The notes beneath the pieces were generated by a model. The model was not told the DNA's origin and did not search any database. It was given only the letters and a program-made list of their open reading frames with translations. From Acorus gramineus (Eukaryota; Streptophyta; Magnoliopsida; Acorales; Acoraceae): DNA of 64,000 nt. Within the stretch, counting starts at the first letter, position 1. The number at the start of each line of letters is the position of its first letter. The position numbers and the translations under genes are program-made. The DNA lies in the NCBI GenBank assembly GCA_030737835.1, contig JAUJYN010000025.1:2232001-2296000 (forward strand), given 5' to 3'. This document shows positions 34,464 through 46,090 of this stretch, piece after piece.

Positions 34464-35937
34464 TCATTGGAGCCCACGAGCATCAGCAATTGCATCCCTA
34501 ATAGAATCACACAATCCAGACATGGCCCCATCATCAATCGTCTGCACTCGTGGCGGGTCACTTGAGCTCATGTGTTCGTGTTCCACCTCCACAGTGTCCT
34601 CATCAAATTCATGAATCAATGAATCTTCCAATCTCTGTTCAACGATGAAGTTATGGATGACCATGGACGCTATGACAATTTTGACTTGCGTGTCGTACGG
34701 ATAATTCGGCATCTTATCCAAAATAGGCCATCTCTTCTTCCAGACACCAAATGACCTCTCTATGACATTCCTAAGAGAAGAGTGTAGGCTATTAAAATGC
34801 TCCTCCCTACCCCTTGGCGCACTGCGTCGGAAATCTGGCAAATGATATCTCGTATTACGATACGGGGCCAGAAAACCCTTGCGATTCGGATATCCAGCAT
34901 CAACCACGTAATACTTCTCTGCAAAAAATGAGAATATATTATAAAGCATTTGTAAATGGGCCAATATAAATAATAGGTTTATCATTGTTGGCTTACCCTG
35001 TGGCGAGTGTGGAAAATTATGTTCTGGATTGTATACTGCATGAGCTAAGACTTTCGCATCGTGCACAGTACCCTCCCATCCAGCACTCAAAAATGTAAAG
35101 CGCATGTTGAAGTCACATACGGCCATGACATTTTGAGTTGTGGTTTTTGATCTTCCGCTCCTGAAAGCCAGCTGTCGTTCGGTGTTCACACACGCATGAA
35201 CATGCGTCCCATCAATCGCTCCAACACAATCCTTGAAGAAGGGATAATACTTGCCACCACCATAAGATCTAACGTGCTCAGGAATAGAATTTAACGAGTC
35301 TTTCGGCCTAATCATCTCTACGACCCACGCACAACAAGCATCCAATATCTTGTTAAAATAACGACTAATAGTCTCACCGAAATGTTTAAGCGTATGCTGA
35401 ACAGATCTATTCCTGTCATTGTGGCCTATCGTTTGTAAGAAGATCCTAACTTGCTCTTCGACGGAGACATTGCGAGAACTTTGAGCTAATCCTTTCTCCC
35501 TCAATATGTTGCATAGTTTGACATAAACAGGAGGCATCATACGACACATGTCATAGCATAAGCGCCAATGTCCATGCATCATATCATGCACTAATTGGTT
35601 GCCGGAATAGGTTAGGTCATGAACTGGTTGTTTATTTAGATAAGTTGTTTTATAACACTCCACACATGCTAGTAGCATTAATATCAAAATGTCAATCTCT
35701 AGCTCGCCATCTCCCTCATCAGTCATCCTAAAGGCATGTAATGCTCACATGAGTTCTATATTTGGTTTAAAACGAAAGTTGAAAAAAATAAAAGAAGTTT
35801 ATTTATAGAAGAAGTTAAACAACAAACTTTAAACAATAGTAAAAAAAAAATTCCAAAAAATTTGAAGTTCAAAAAATAAACAAAGCTTACATTTCGTCTG
35901 ATTCCGTCTCCATACTTGATCCAGACGAAGATTCCAT
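34464..35937 (-). CDS. PIF/Harbinger DDE transposase, three exons, apparently intact
   Basis: The product cuts and joins the transposon ends, working with the Myb-like partner. Exons: 35937-35891, 35727-34997, 34918-34464. All are GT-AG, total 1233 nt, 410 aa, the usual size for plant Harbinger transposases. The acidic first exon (MESSSGSSMETESDE) is typical. The DDE_4 catalytic residues are visible: Asp in VGAIDGTHVHACV, Asp in KYYVVDAGYPNRKG, Glu in NVIERSFGVWKKRWPIL; GWEGTVHDAKV precedes the second Asp. A 78-bp intron (34996-34919) lies between the first and second Asp. The start is the first ATG of exon 1; the ATG at 35726 is internal. No stop or frameshift was found. It lies on the same strand as the Myb gene and was about 0.4 kb downstream of its stop before the gypsy insertion. 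Confidence 0.9.
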
Positions 35938-36323
35938 ATTCTTTTGTTTGGAGAATCTGCATTATGGGAGGTTTAAATTTGAATTAAAATGCAGTAATGC
36001 ACCATGTAATAACAATTATAAACATAGAATGTTCAAGAAATGGTCACAGGATAGAAATGAATAACACTGCAAGGGAACTATCAGTTTCACAATATTCTCA
36101 TCTATTACACCATTTATGGTGGTTCCAAAATTACAGGATGACAGTATCTACAATACTACATTAGGATCATCCAAATATTCATTATACATGATGGTCATTA
36201 ACCAAACAAAAACAAAAAAACATGGCTCAACAAATACATGGAGCCACTATACAATGTAACAAAATTAACTTAACAAAGGTACATGCACTGATCATGAGAC
36301 TACGATGTATCATGGGAAAGCTT

Positions 36324-39300
36324 TGTCACGCCCCAGGGCGGCCAACCCCGGAACGCGGCAAATGTATATATCATATCAGAAACCTACACAGGAGGTCAAC
36401 AATATATATCATACACAATAAACAGAATGACACACAATGACAAGAAGCTGACATGATATATACACCTAATGCGGAAGCAAAAGACTGAATCTGTGAATAA
36501 ACATTCTACAGACTCGATACACAATCATACGTCCTGTGAGAGCCAATATACACAAATATATAACTGAACATATACAAACGTGCTCAGCACGAAAATACAA
36601 TACATACAGCCAAGGAAAGGGATGCTGATAGCCTCTGGTACTCGCGGACGTAGCGCTGCTCCGCTACTGAAGAAATCCCTCGGAAAGCTCCAACTGCTGC
36701 TCCGGCTCCAGCTCCAGCTCAGTGGCAACTGGGGAAAAACATATGCGAGGGGTGAGCCACACGCTCAGTGAATGGCACAACCCATGCATCACAGACAATA
36801 TTGACCACAACATATTAATCCAGCCATTCATCCCGCCTCAAAGGGGCAGGAACAACATAACCATTTATCCAATCCAGATCATACCCTCACCCTTACCCCT
36901 CAACAGGGGACTCAGGATTTTGGGACTAACTATCATCAATAAACAAGACCAGCGGGTCGCTTATCGCCTACCCACTACACCCTCACCCTCACCTTTCCAA
37001 AGGTGACATAGGATTTTGGGACTGATAAACATTCATAAACAAAACCAGTGGGTCGCTCATCGACAACCCACTACACCCTCACCCTCACCCTACCACGGGT
37101 GACATAGGATTTTGGGACTGACTAGGCTGTTGGTCACCCTTGGTCCACCGATAGTCTCTCCTCACTCCGCGGTTGTTTGGCCACTCCCATGTTCAGCACA
37201 GTCCTTCATCAAACCAGGAGGCGCCTACTAGTGGGAGCCCCTGCACGGGACAACCTGTCTAACGCCGAGGTAGTCTCTAAAGGATCCAACGCAGGGCAAC
37301 AGAACAGCCTATCCATCGCATATGATCCACTCGGATCCGCCGACAACGCATCTCTCCAACTCAAATGTCATGAACTCTTCAGAGTTCCTCCAGCGCGCAT
37401 AACCAAGATGCGGGGAAACAGTACAATCAAAAGCAGTGTTGGAATACCACTGGGGGAAAGAAACTCGGGAGGGCGGCGTGAGTTCCCGATACAGGGTACC
37501 CCGACAACCAAACAAGGAACACGGAGTACCCTAACACGGGTCTCACCGCTGTCCTCGCAAGGTCCCTCCCCTATAATATTCACTACTCATGCTAATAATC
37601 ATACCAAACATACAACTCTAACGTTCTGAATTCCTCAGAACCCACCAGGGCGCATAACTACGATGCGGGGAACATGCATAAGGTTATAACATGGTGAAAT
37701 ATTCTTGGGGGAAAGCAACTCGGGAGGGCAGCGTGAGTTCCCGTTATAGGACGCTCCGACAACCAAACAAGGAACACGGTGTACCCTAACCCGGGTCTCA
37801 CCGCTGTCCTCGCAAGGCCCCTCCCCTAAAATAATCACTATAACATGCAATTCAACAGATACTAGTATTTAATTTAATAAATAAAACTAGTAGGACACAT
37901 GCATAGGCCGGGTTTCCTAGCATGTAAACAGGGGACATGCTGCATGGCTCATACGCATATCCTAAGGGTGCAAGTCCCTAACATGCAAAGACTAGGGAAG
38001 CATGCATTCTACACATAAATTATACAATCATGGATACATATTATTGCAGGTTAATATTCATCCAAGACGCCCCAGGAGAGGTCGGTATACGCCCAAGTGC
38101 GTATAACACCTCTCGACTGGGTTGGATTGTCCCACTCACCAGTATCTGGGTCGACGCGCGACCGTCTGTCGAGATCTGCAAGACAGGTATTATTTGGTAA
38201 GTATTAATCCACAATTATCATTAAATACATAACACACACAACCAAACATCCAACACTTCCCCAACAACTACCCGCGGCCTCGGCAACCACCCGCACGGCC
38301 CCCGGCAACCACCCGCACGGTCGGCCACCGCCCGGACGCGCCACCGCGGGCCCCGCACGCCTCGCGCCGGTCCGCGAGCACCCCGCGCGCCCCCGCACGC
38401 AGTGCCCCGCCTCGCGCGCACCCCGCGCGCACCTCCGCCACCTCGCCGCACCTCGCGCGCACCTCGCACGACCTCGCACGCCTCGCGCACCTCGCCGCGC
38501 TTCGCGCGCACCACCGCGGCCTCTCCGCGCCCTCCGCGCACCACCACGCACTCCCGCGCCTCCGCGCACCACCACGCACTCGCCGCGGCCTCCGCGCATC
38601 GCCACGGCCTCGGCCACCTCGCGCACGCACGCCTCCGCTGCCTCAGCCACCTCGCGCACGCACGCCTCCGCTGCCTCAGCCACCTCGCGCGCCCGCGCGA
38701 CCTGCTCCACGCGCGCCAGCCGCCCAGCACCCGCCTCTGCTCGCCCAGCACCGGCGCCCTGCACCAGGCCCGCGCGCCCTCGCGCGCACGCCGCGCGCCC
38801 GCGCACGCACGCGCGCCTGCCCGCGCGCACCCGACCTGGCGCCGCCCGGGGCTGCTGCTGCTGCTGCTGCTTGGCCCGGACGACCTGCCGCAGCCCGAGC
38901 GCCACCACCACTGCCCGAGACCACCCAAACCACCTTCCAACCACCCCCGACCGCCCTCCGACGACCCCCACAGCCTCCGACCACCCCCAAACACAAAAAC
39001 CCCTCCCTACCATTCATCTAAGCAAGAAAAAGGAGGGAAAGAAGGCTTACCGAGGGGAGGGAGCGAAGTCCGGACGCTCTCCACGCGCCGAAACCCTTCC
39101 CAAAAGCCTTCTCACGCCCCGATCTAGCTCCACCACCAATATGGGCCAAAACAGAGGAGAGAGAGAGGAGGTCGGGGAGGCTAAAGTCGTCGGAATTCGG
39201 ATTTGAAGACACCGGTGATCTACACTTCCCGTGCTTTGGGTTTTCGATTTCGAGGGGTCTAGGGGGCTTGAACGGAAGAAAAACGGAGGAGGGGAGAGAG

Positions 39301-39622
39301 AAATCTCGACGGGAGAGACGATGAATAGTGACGAGGTGATTTTTGATTTCTTTTAAGTAGAGCGCGACTTAAAAACCCGGATACGCCCCGGAACTGGAAA
39401 ATTTTTGCAAACGATGCCGGAATTCAATGAAATTTTCGTGGGAGGTCAGAAATGGCACCAGGACACCAAATATGCAGTCAGATTTCCAATCGGAGTCCTC
39501 TAGCTCAGACGATAGCTAACAGTCTGAAATTATGCGGTTCCGATCGAAAACCCTAAAAATTTTAAAAACCGCCAGGACGCTCTAACGGTTACCAACAGGT
39601 TAAAAGTGACACATATATAACA
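36324..39622 (-). repeat. 3' LTR of the family A element
   Basis: TG...CA boundaries, 3299 bp. It contains three units of about 100 bp with CACCCTCACC and GGATTTTGGGACT (about 36860-37130), two units of about 260 bp with AACAAGGAACACGG and CCTCGCAAGG (about 37370-37850), a very GC-rich tract (38270-38870) and a (CTG)n run near 38850. It differs from the other LTR by scattered substitutions and small indels, including 16 bp missing near 39210. Confidence 0.93.
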
Positions 39623-39640
39623 TTATTCCCCCCTTAGGAA
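39623..39640 (-). promoter_or_regulatory. Polypurine tract of the family A element
   Basis: Directly beside the 3' LTR the minus strand reads CTAAGGGGGGAATAA. This is a purine-rich primer of the kind used for plus-strand DNA synthesis, in the expected position. Confidence 0.7.
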
Positions 39641-40230
39641 ATTTTGTCCCCAAAATTCGCCAAAAACATCTAGGAGGGGAAAGATGCGGATACGCGTCGA
39701 ACCTGGCCTCCATGAGCTCCCATGTGTCCTTAACACTGGAACGGTGCTGCCATCGCACCTCGACCAACTAGACGGTCTTGGTGCAGAGCCTCCTCACGCG
39801 GCGGTCCATGATCACAATCTACTGCTCCACGAATGACTGTCCGGCTCAGAGACGAACGGCTCGAACGGGATGACGTGAGCAGGATCGCGGACACACCCTT
39901 ACCCACTGCGAACCCACCACTCCAAGACGGAGAGGTAAGAATTGGCGCTGAGGTGAGCCTCCGAGTAAACTCCAGGAAGCTCTCCTCGCAAGACGGGGAC
40001 CACTCGAACCGGACATCCCTCCGAGTAAGGCGGTTAAGAGGAACAGCTATCTTCGAGAATCCCTCGTCAAACTTCCTGCAATAACTCACCAAACTCCAGA
40101 AGCTCCGAATCCATGCGGGGCTCGACGGTCTACGCCAATTCGACATAGCAAGCGTCTTACCCGGGTCCACAGATATCCTTTCCCAGAAACCACTCAGCCC
40201 AAAAGGCCTTAACCTCCAACCAAAACTCAC
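39640..40230 (-). pseudogene. Gypsy pol remnants (RT thumb/RNase H edge and integrase C-terminus)
   Basis: Around 40160-39900 on the minus strand the peptide reads KTLAMSNWRRPSSPAWIRSF, then EGFSKIAVPLNRLTRRDV and RLTSAPILTSPS. This is the conserved stretch between RT and RNase H in gypsy elements. Just downstream (about 39830-39660) comes the end of pol: IMDRRVRRLCTKTV, VEVRWQHRSSVKDTWE and MEARFDAYPHLS, with in-frame TAG codons. About 2.5 kb of pol that should lie between and around these is deleted, and no enzyme activity is possible. Confidence 0.75.
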
Positions 40231-41130
40231 ACCTGATCCATCACCAGCTGATGCTTCTAAGGTATCCCTTGACTGGGAAAAGAACCTCGGGAAAGCAGCA
40301 TGAAATCCCGATATAGGATACCCCGACAACCAAACAAGGAACACGAAGTATCCTAGTCCGGGTTTCAACGCCGACCTCACAAGGCCCCTTAATCCAGAAA
40401 GGAACACTAGAAGAAGACATCATTATTAAAGAACATTACCAATCTCACCGGATCATCTACATCTAGATAATCATCCACCGATATCCTTCAGCATCCATCT
40501 CAAGACCGGACCCAACCTCTATGGGAACGGTCGAACCACGACCGAGTCACGAGGCGACGCGTCTTTGTCTCATCCACACCCTCACTCCCATCAGGAGACA
40601 TATTGGGACTTTGGGAGAGACTTAGACTGTTCTCTACCCCTGGTCCACCGGTAGCCTCTCCTCCACACCGTAGGCCGCCTGGTCCGCTCCCACAATTCAG
40701 CACAGTCCGAAACCAAATCAGGAGGTGCCTACTGAGGGGAGCCCTCTGTCAGGAAGGCCTCTCTAACGCTGAGGAGTCCCTACTCGGGTCCAACGAAGGG
40801 GAGAACGACACCATACTCGCGTCATCATCCATTACAGGACCGAACCCAACATCATCGGGAATGGTCGAATAAACCATTTGGTCACGAGCGACCCGTCTTC
40901 GCCTCATCCACACCCTCACTCCCGAAAGGAGACATTTTGGGACTTTGGGAGAGACTTAGACTGCTCTCTACCCCTGGTCCACCGGTAGCCTCTCCCCGCT
41001 CCGTAGCTCGCCTGGTCCTCTGACCGGGAGCCTGTCTAACGCCGGGGCTGTACTACGCGGATCCAACTAAGGGGAGAGCGATTCCACGCTCGCGACACCA
41101 TTCAATAACCTCTTACCGAGTAGCCCCTAC
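40230..41130. repeat. LTR-like segments inside the internal region
   Basis: This stretch repeats phrases that belong to the family A LTR: CCCGATATAGGATACC with CAACCAAACAAGGAACACG (about 40312), GGGACTTTGGGAGAGACTTAGACTG (twice, about 40612 and 40938), and GGTCCACCGGTAGCCTCTCC (twice). They are more diverged than the flanking LTRs are from each other, so they were captured from an older relative, probably replacing pol. Confidence 0.65.
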
Positions 41131-42669
41131 CTAGCATACTCCCAAATTCAGTACTCCTCCGACTGCATCGGCGGTACCTACTGATGGGAATTCACTGCCA
41201 GGACAGCTAAAACCCGGCTTCCTTAACCCAAACAACCACTCTTGATACTCACTCATCCAGATACCCCACACACTTGCATAATAACCACCAATTACACACA
41301 CAACTATCCTTATACTAGAAAGCTGGGAACACAAGATGATACCTCGAACCATGACACCCGAAGGCTGCGCCTCCTCGGCCGTAAGCGCTGCAACTCTGCC
41401 CTGCACCAACCGCGGCTGAGGAACAGGAGCACGCCTCGCCGGCTGCACTGGCTGCTGCTGGCGCTGAGGCTGCTGCTGCTGCTGCTGGCGCGGAAGCTGC
41501 TGCTGCAAGAACGGCGGCTGCTGAGGTGGCACTCGGGGTCGGTCAGCATCTGGGCAATTGTATCTGATATGCCCGATGCGCTGACAATGAAAACAGCGCC
41601 GCTTCTCCGGCTGCCAGGACTGGATGGGCACTGCTGCAATGGGCGCCGGATCCCATACTGGCACCGCATCTGCTGGAGGAGAGGCAGCCGCTGACTGCTC
41701 GAAGCGGGGCCTCTTCCTCTTGCGCTGCCCCTGGTCCCGACTCCCGGAAGGACCCTGATCTGAAGAAGGGGTCGGAGCCCGCACTTGAATCCCGAGGTCT
41801 CTCTCGACGGTCTTCGCCCGAGACACTACGTCGGAGTACCTCGTGAAAGCGTGGGCAGTGACATGCACCCGGATAGCGCTGCTGAGACCCAGCTCGAATC
41901 GCCGGCACCTCGTGACCTCATCCGTCACCAAGGCTGGAGCAAATCTGGACAGACTCGTGAAGCGCGCAGAGTAGTCAGCGACGGACATGGTGCCCTGAGT
42001 CAGCTGCTCGAACTCCCGCTCCACTAGCTGTCGCGTCGAGAACGGAAAGTACTCATCCAAGAAGTACCTCCGGAATCCCGCCCAAGAAAGCTGCTCCACT
42101 CCCTCTGGGATGTCCACCACTCGGGTAGCCCACCAGTCGGCGGCACCACCCTTCAGCATGAAAGTGGCCAAGGCGACTCGCTGGCGATCGGTGCAAAGCA
42201 TAGCCGCGAAGATCACATCCACCTCCCTCAACCAACGCTCTGGCGCAAGAGGATCTGCCGACTGCCCATGAAACTCGGGAGGATGGAGCTTTAGAAAGGC
42301 GTTGAGGCCGCTCTGCTGCACTCGCGCTGCCGCCTCTAGCTCCTCCTCCCTTTCCAGGGGATCCTCAACTCCAACTGCCGGAACTGCCACAGGAACTGGG
42401 GGTACATCGGGTACCACAGGCGGATCTACCACCAAGGGGACCGGCGGAACTGCCTCGCGGGTCGCCCTCAGCTCCTGAATCTCTCTAGCCTGCTCTGCCA
42501 TCATCCTCGTCTGTGTCTCCACCAAATCAGCCAACCGAGCGAAAGCACGCTCCCAAGCAGGTGGCTCCTGCGTCAAGGGCTCTCCGGTAGCATCCTCGTC
42601 TCTGGTAGGTCCGGAAACCTCCAAAGACCGAGAGGGACCTCGTCCGCGCCGTCCTCTGCGAGGAGGCAT
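41131..42669 (-). CDS. Gypsy Gag polyprotein with CCHC zinc knuckle, fused to read-through tail
   Basis: This is the structural capsid/nucleocapsid protein that packages the element RNA. The start ATG 42669 opens MPPRRGRRGRGPSRSLEVSG, basic as usual. The Retrotrans_gag domain (about residues 125-280) shows FLKLHPPEFHG, PERWLREVDVIF, MLKGGAADWWATR, SWAGFRRYFLDEYFP and LSRFAPALVTDE. The knuckle CFHCQRIGHIRYNC (C-x2-C-x4-H-x4-C) is complete, near residue 360, followed by a Gln-rich tract. The protein resembles the family up to TAEEAQPSGVMVRGI, where the protease should begin. After about 41345 the frame runs on in unrelated, LTR-like sequence to 41131. Gag itself is intact; the tail is a by-product of the pol deletion. 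Confidence 0.88.
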   Translation of the reverse strand: MPPRRGRRGRGPSRSLEVSGPTRDEDATGEPLTQEPPAWERAFARLADLVETQTRMMAEQAREIQELRATREAVPPVPLVVDPPVVPDVPPVPVAVPAVGVEDPLEREEELEAAARVQQSGLNAFLKLHPPEFHGQSADPLAPERWLREVDVIFAAMLCTDRQRVALATFMLKGGAADWWATRVVDIPEGVEQLSWAGFRRYFLDEYFPFSTRQLVEREFEQLTQGTMSVADYSARFTSLSRFAPALVTDEVTRCRRFELGLSSAIRVHVTAHAFTRYSDVVSRAKTVERDLGIQVRAPTPSSDQGPSGSRDQGQRKRKRPRFEQSAAASPPADAVPVWDPAPIAAVPIQSWQPEKRRCFHCQRIGHIRYNCPDADRPRVPPQQPPFLQQQLPRQQQQQQPQRQQQPVQPARRAPVPQPRLVQGRVAALTAEEAQPSGVMVRGIILCSQLSSIRIVVCVIGGYYASVWGIWMSEYQEWLFGLRKPGFSCPGSEFPSVGTADAVGGVLNLGVC

Positions 42670-42771
42670 ATCAGCACCCTAAGAAAACCAGACACTAGGA
42701 TCAGAATACTCATCTCGAAATCCTAGGACTCATCTCTACGAAAGGAAGACTATTGGCTCTGACAGGACCAG

Positions 42772-42783
42772 GCTCTGATACCA
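42772..42783 (-). promoter_or_regulatory. Primer binding site (initiator Met-tRNA)
   Basis: On the minus strand TGGTATCAGAGC starts five bases after the end of the 5' LTR. It is complementary to the 3' end of plant initiator methionine tRNA, the usual primer for gypsy elements, and fixes the orientation as minus. Confidence 0.9.
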
Positions 42784-42788
42784 ACTTT

Positions 42789-45700
42789 TGTCACGCCCCA
42801 GGGCGGCCAACCCCGGAACGCGGCAAATGTATATAAAATATCAGAACTACACAGGAGGTCAACAATATATATCATACACAATAAACAGAATGACACACAA
42901 TGACAAGAAGCTGACATGATATATATACACCAAATGCGGAAGCAAAAGACTGAATCTGTGAATAAACATTCTACAGACTCGATACTCAATCATACGTCCT
43001 GTGAGAGCCAATATACACAAATACAACTGAATATATACAACACGTGCTCAGCACGAAAATACAATACATACAGCCAAGGAAAGGGATGCTGATAGCCTCT
43101 GGTACTCGCGGACGTAGCGCTGCTCCGCTACTGAAGAAATCCCTCGGAAAGCTCCAACTGCTGCTCCGGCTCCAGCTCCAGCTCAGTGGCAACTGGGGAA
43201 AAACATATGCGAGGGGTGAGCCACACGCTCAGTGAATGGCACAACCCATGCATCACAGACAATATTGACCACAACATATTAATCCAGCCATTCATCCCGC
43301 CTCAAAGGGGCAGGAACAACATAACCATTTATCCAATCCAGATCATACCCTCACCCTTACCCCTCAACAGGGGACTCAGGATTTTGGGACTAACTATCAT
43401 CAATAAACAAGACCAGCGGGTCGCTTATCGCCTACCCACTACACCCTCACCCTCACCTTTCCAAAGGTGACATAGGATTTTGGGACTGATAAACATTCAT
43501 AAACAAAACCAGTGGGTCGCTCATCGACAACCCACTACACCCTCACCCTCACCCTACCACGGGTGACATAGGATTTTGGGACTGACTAGGCTGTTGGTCA
43601 CCCTTGGTCCACCGATAGTCTCTCCTCACTCCGCGGTTGTTTGGCCACTCCCATGTTCAGCACAGTCCTTCATCAAACCAGGAGGCGCCTACTAGTGGGA
43701 GCCCCTGCACGGGACAACCTGTCTAACGCCGAGGTAGTCTCTAACGGATCCAACGCAGGGCAACAGAACAGCCTATCCATCGCATATGATCCACTCGGAT
43801 CCGCCGACAACGCATCTCTCCAACTCAAATGTCATGAACTCTTCAGAGTTCCTCCAGCGCGCATAACCAAGATGCGGGGAAACAGTACAATCAAAAGCAG
43901 TGTTGGAATACCACTGGGGGAAAGAAACTCGGGAGGGCGGCGTGAGTTCCCGATACAGGGTACCCCGACAACCAAACAAGGAACACGGAGTACCCTAACA
44001 CGGGTCTCACCGCTGTCCTCGCAAGGTCCCTCCCCTATAATATTCACTACTCATGCTAATAATCATACCAAACATACAACTCTAACGTTCTGAATTCCTC
44101 AGAACCCACCAGGGCGCATAACTACGATGCGGGGAACATGCATAAGGTTATAACATGGTGAAATATTCTTGGGGGAAAGCAACTCGGGAGGGCAGCGTGA
44201 GTTCCCGTTATAGGACGCTCCGACAACCAAACAAGGAACACGGTGTACCCTAACCCGGGTCTCACCGCTGTCCTCGCAAGGCCCCTCCCCTAAAATAATC
44301 ACTATAACATGCAATTCAACAGATACTAGTATTTAATTTAATAAATAAAACTAGTAGGACACATGCATAGGCCGGGTTTCCTAGCATGTAAACAGGGGAC
44401 ATGCTGCAAGGCTCATATGCATATCCTAAGGGGCAAGTCCCTAACATGCAAAGACTAGGGAAGCATGCATTCTACACATAAATTATACAATCATGGATAC
44501 ATATTATTGCAGGTTAATATTCATCCAAGACGCCCCAGGAGAGGTCGGTATACGCCCAAGTGCGTATAACACCTCTCGACTGGGTTGGATTGTCCCACTC
44601 ACCAGTATCTGGGTCGACGCGCGACCGTCTGTCGAGATCTGCAAGACAGGTATTATTTGGTAAGTATTAATCCACAATTATCATTAAATACATAACACAC
44701 ACAACCAAACATCCAACACTTCCCCAACAACTACCCGCGGCCTCGGCAACCACCCGCACGGCCCCCGGCAACCACCCGCACGGTCGGCCACCGCCCGGAC
44801 GCGCCACCGCGGGCCCCGCACGCCTCGCGCCGGTCCGCGAGCACCCCGCGCGCCCCCGCACGCAGTGCCCCGCCTCGCGCGCACCCCGCGCGCACCTCCG
44901 CCACCTCGCCGCACCTCGCGCGCACCTCGCACGGACCTCGCACGCCTCGCGCACCTCGCCGCGCTTCGCGCGCACCACCGCGGCCTCTCCGCGCCCTCCG
45001 CGCACCACCACGCACTCACCGCGCCCTCCGCGCACCACCACGCACTCGCCGCGGCCTCCGCGCATCGCCACGGCCTCGGCCACCTCGCGCACGCACGCCT
45101 CCGCTGCCTCAGCCACCTCGCGCACGCACGCCTCCGCTGCCTCAGCCACCTCGCGCGCCCGCGCGACCTGCTCCACGCGCGCCAGCCGCCCAGCACCCGC
45201 CTCTGCTCGCCCAGCACCGGCGCCCTGCACCAGGCCCGCGCGCCCTCGCGCGCACGCCGCACGCGCGCCTGCCCGCGCGCACCCGACCTGGCGCCGCCCG
45301 GGGCTGCTGCTGCTGCTGCTGCTTGGCCCGGACGACCTGCCGCAGCCCGAGCGCCACCACCACTGCCCGAGACCACCCAAACCACCTTCCAACCACCTCC
45401 GACCACCCTCCGGCGACCCCCACAGCCGCCGACCACCCCCAAACACAAAAACCCCTCCCTAGCATTCATCTAAGCAAGAAAAAGGAGGGAAAGAAGGCTT
45501 ACCGAGGGGAGGGAGCGAAGTCCGGACGCTCTCCACGCGCCGAAACCCTTCCCAAAAGCCTTCTCACGCCCCGATCTAGCTCCACCACCAATATGGGCCA
45601 AAACAGAGGAGAGAGAGGGGAGGTCGGGGAGGCTAAAGTCGTCGGAATTCGGATTTGAAGACACCGGTGTGTAGATCGGGACCCGATCTACACTTCCCGT

Positions 45701-46090
45701 GCTTTGGGTTTTCGATTTCGAGGGGTCTAGGGGGCTTGAACGGAAGAAAAACGGAGGAGGGGAGAGAGAAATCTCGACGGGAGAGACGATGAATAGTGAC
45801 GAGGTGATTTTTGATTTCTTTTAAGTAGAGCGCGACTTAAAAACCCGGATACGCCCCGGAACTGGGAAATTTTTGCAAACGATGCCGGAATTCAACGAAA
45901 TTTTCGTGGGAGGTCAGAAATGGCACCAGGACACCAAATATGCAATTAGATTTTCAATCGGAGTCCTCTAGCTCAGACAATAGCTAACAGTCTGAAATTA
46001 TGCGGTTCCGATCGAAAAACCCTAAAAATTTTAAAACTGCCAGGACGCTCTAACGGTTACCAGCAGGTTAAAAGTGACACATATATAACA
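42789..46090 (-). repeat. 5' LTR of the family A element
   Basis: 3302 bp, starting TGTCACGCC and ending ATATATAACA. The structure is the same as in the other LTR, with the GC-rich tract at 44730-45310. It keeps the palindrome GTAGATCGGGACCCGATCTAC at about 45670-45690 that is partly deleted in the 3' LTR. ORFs in this LTR on both strands repeat in the other copy and have no protein domain. Confidence 0.93.

Larger units (their letters stand above)
36324..46090 (-). mobile_element. Young gag-only Ty3/gypsy LTR retrotransposon (family A) inserted in the Harbinger
   Basis: The element begins TGTCACGCC and ends TATATAACA, with the 5-bp duplication AGCTT at 36319-36323 and 46091-46095. The two LTRs are 36324-39622 and 42789-46090, about 3.3 kb each and nearly identical, so the insertion is recent. 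The internal part (3166 bp) is shorter than one LTR. It reads on the minus strand: tRNA-iMet primer site, gag, then only scraps of pol and a polypurine tract. Protease, most of the reverse transcriptase and most of integrase are absent, so any movement would need proteins from another element. It disrupts the end of the Harbinger Myb gene. Confidence 0.93.

Noticed and set aside
37177..37629. 150-aa ORF, duplicated at 43641-44093
   Set aside because: Identical position in both LTRs apart from a substitution; no domain and antisense to the element.
38204..39206. ORFs of 110-269 aa on both strands, repeated at 44667-45658
   Set aside because: They are in the LTRs of the gypsy element, low complexity, no domain, and frames differ between the copies.
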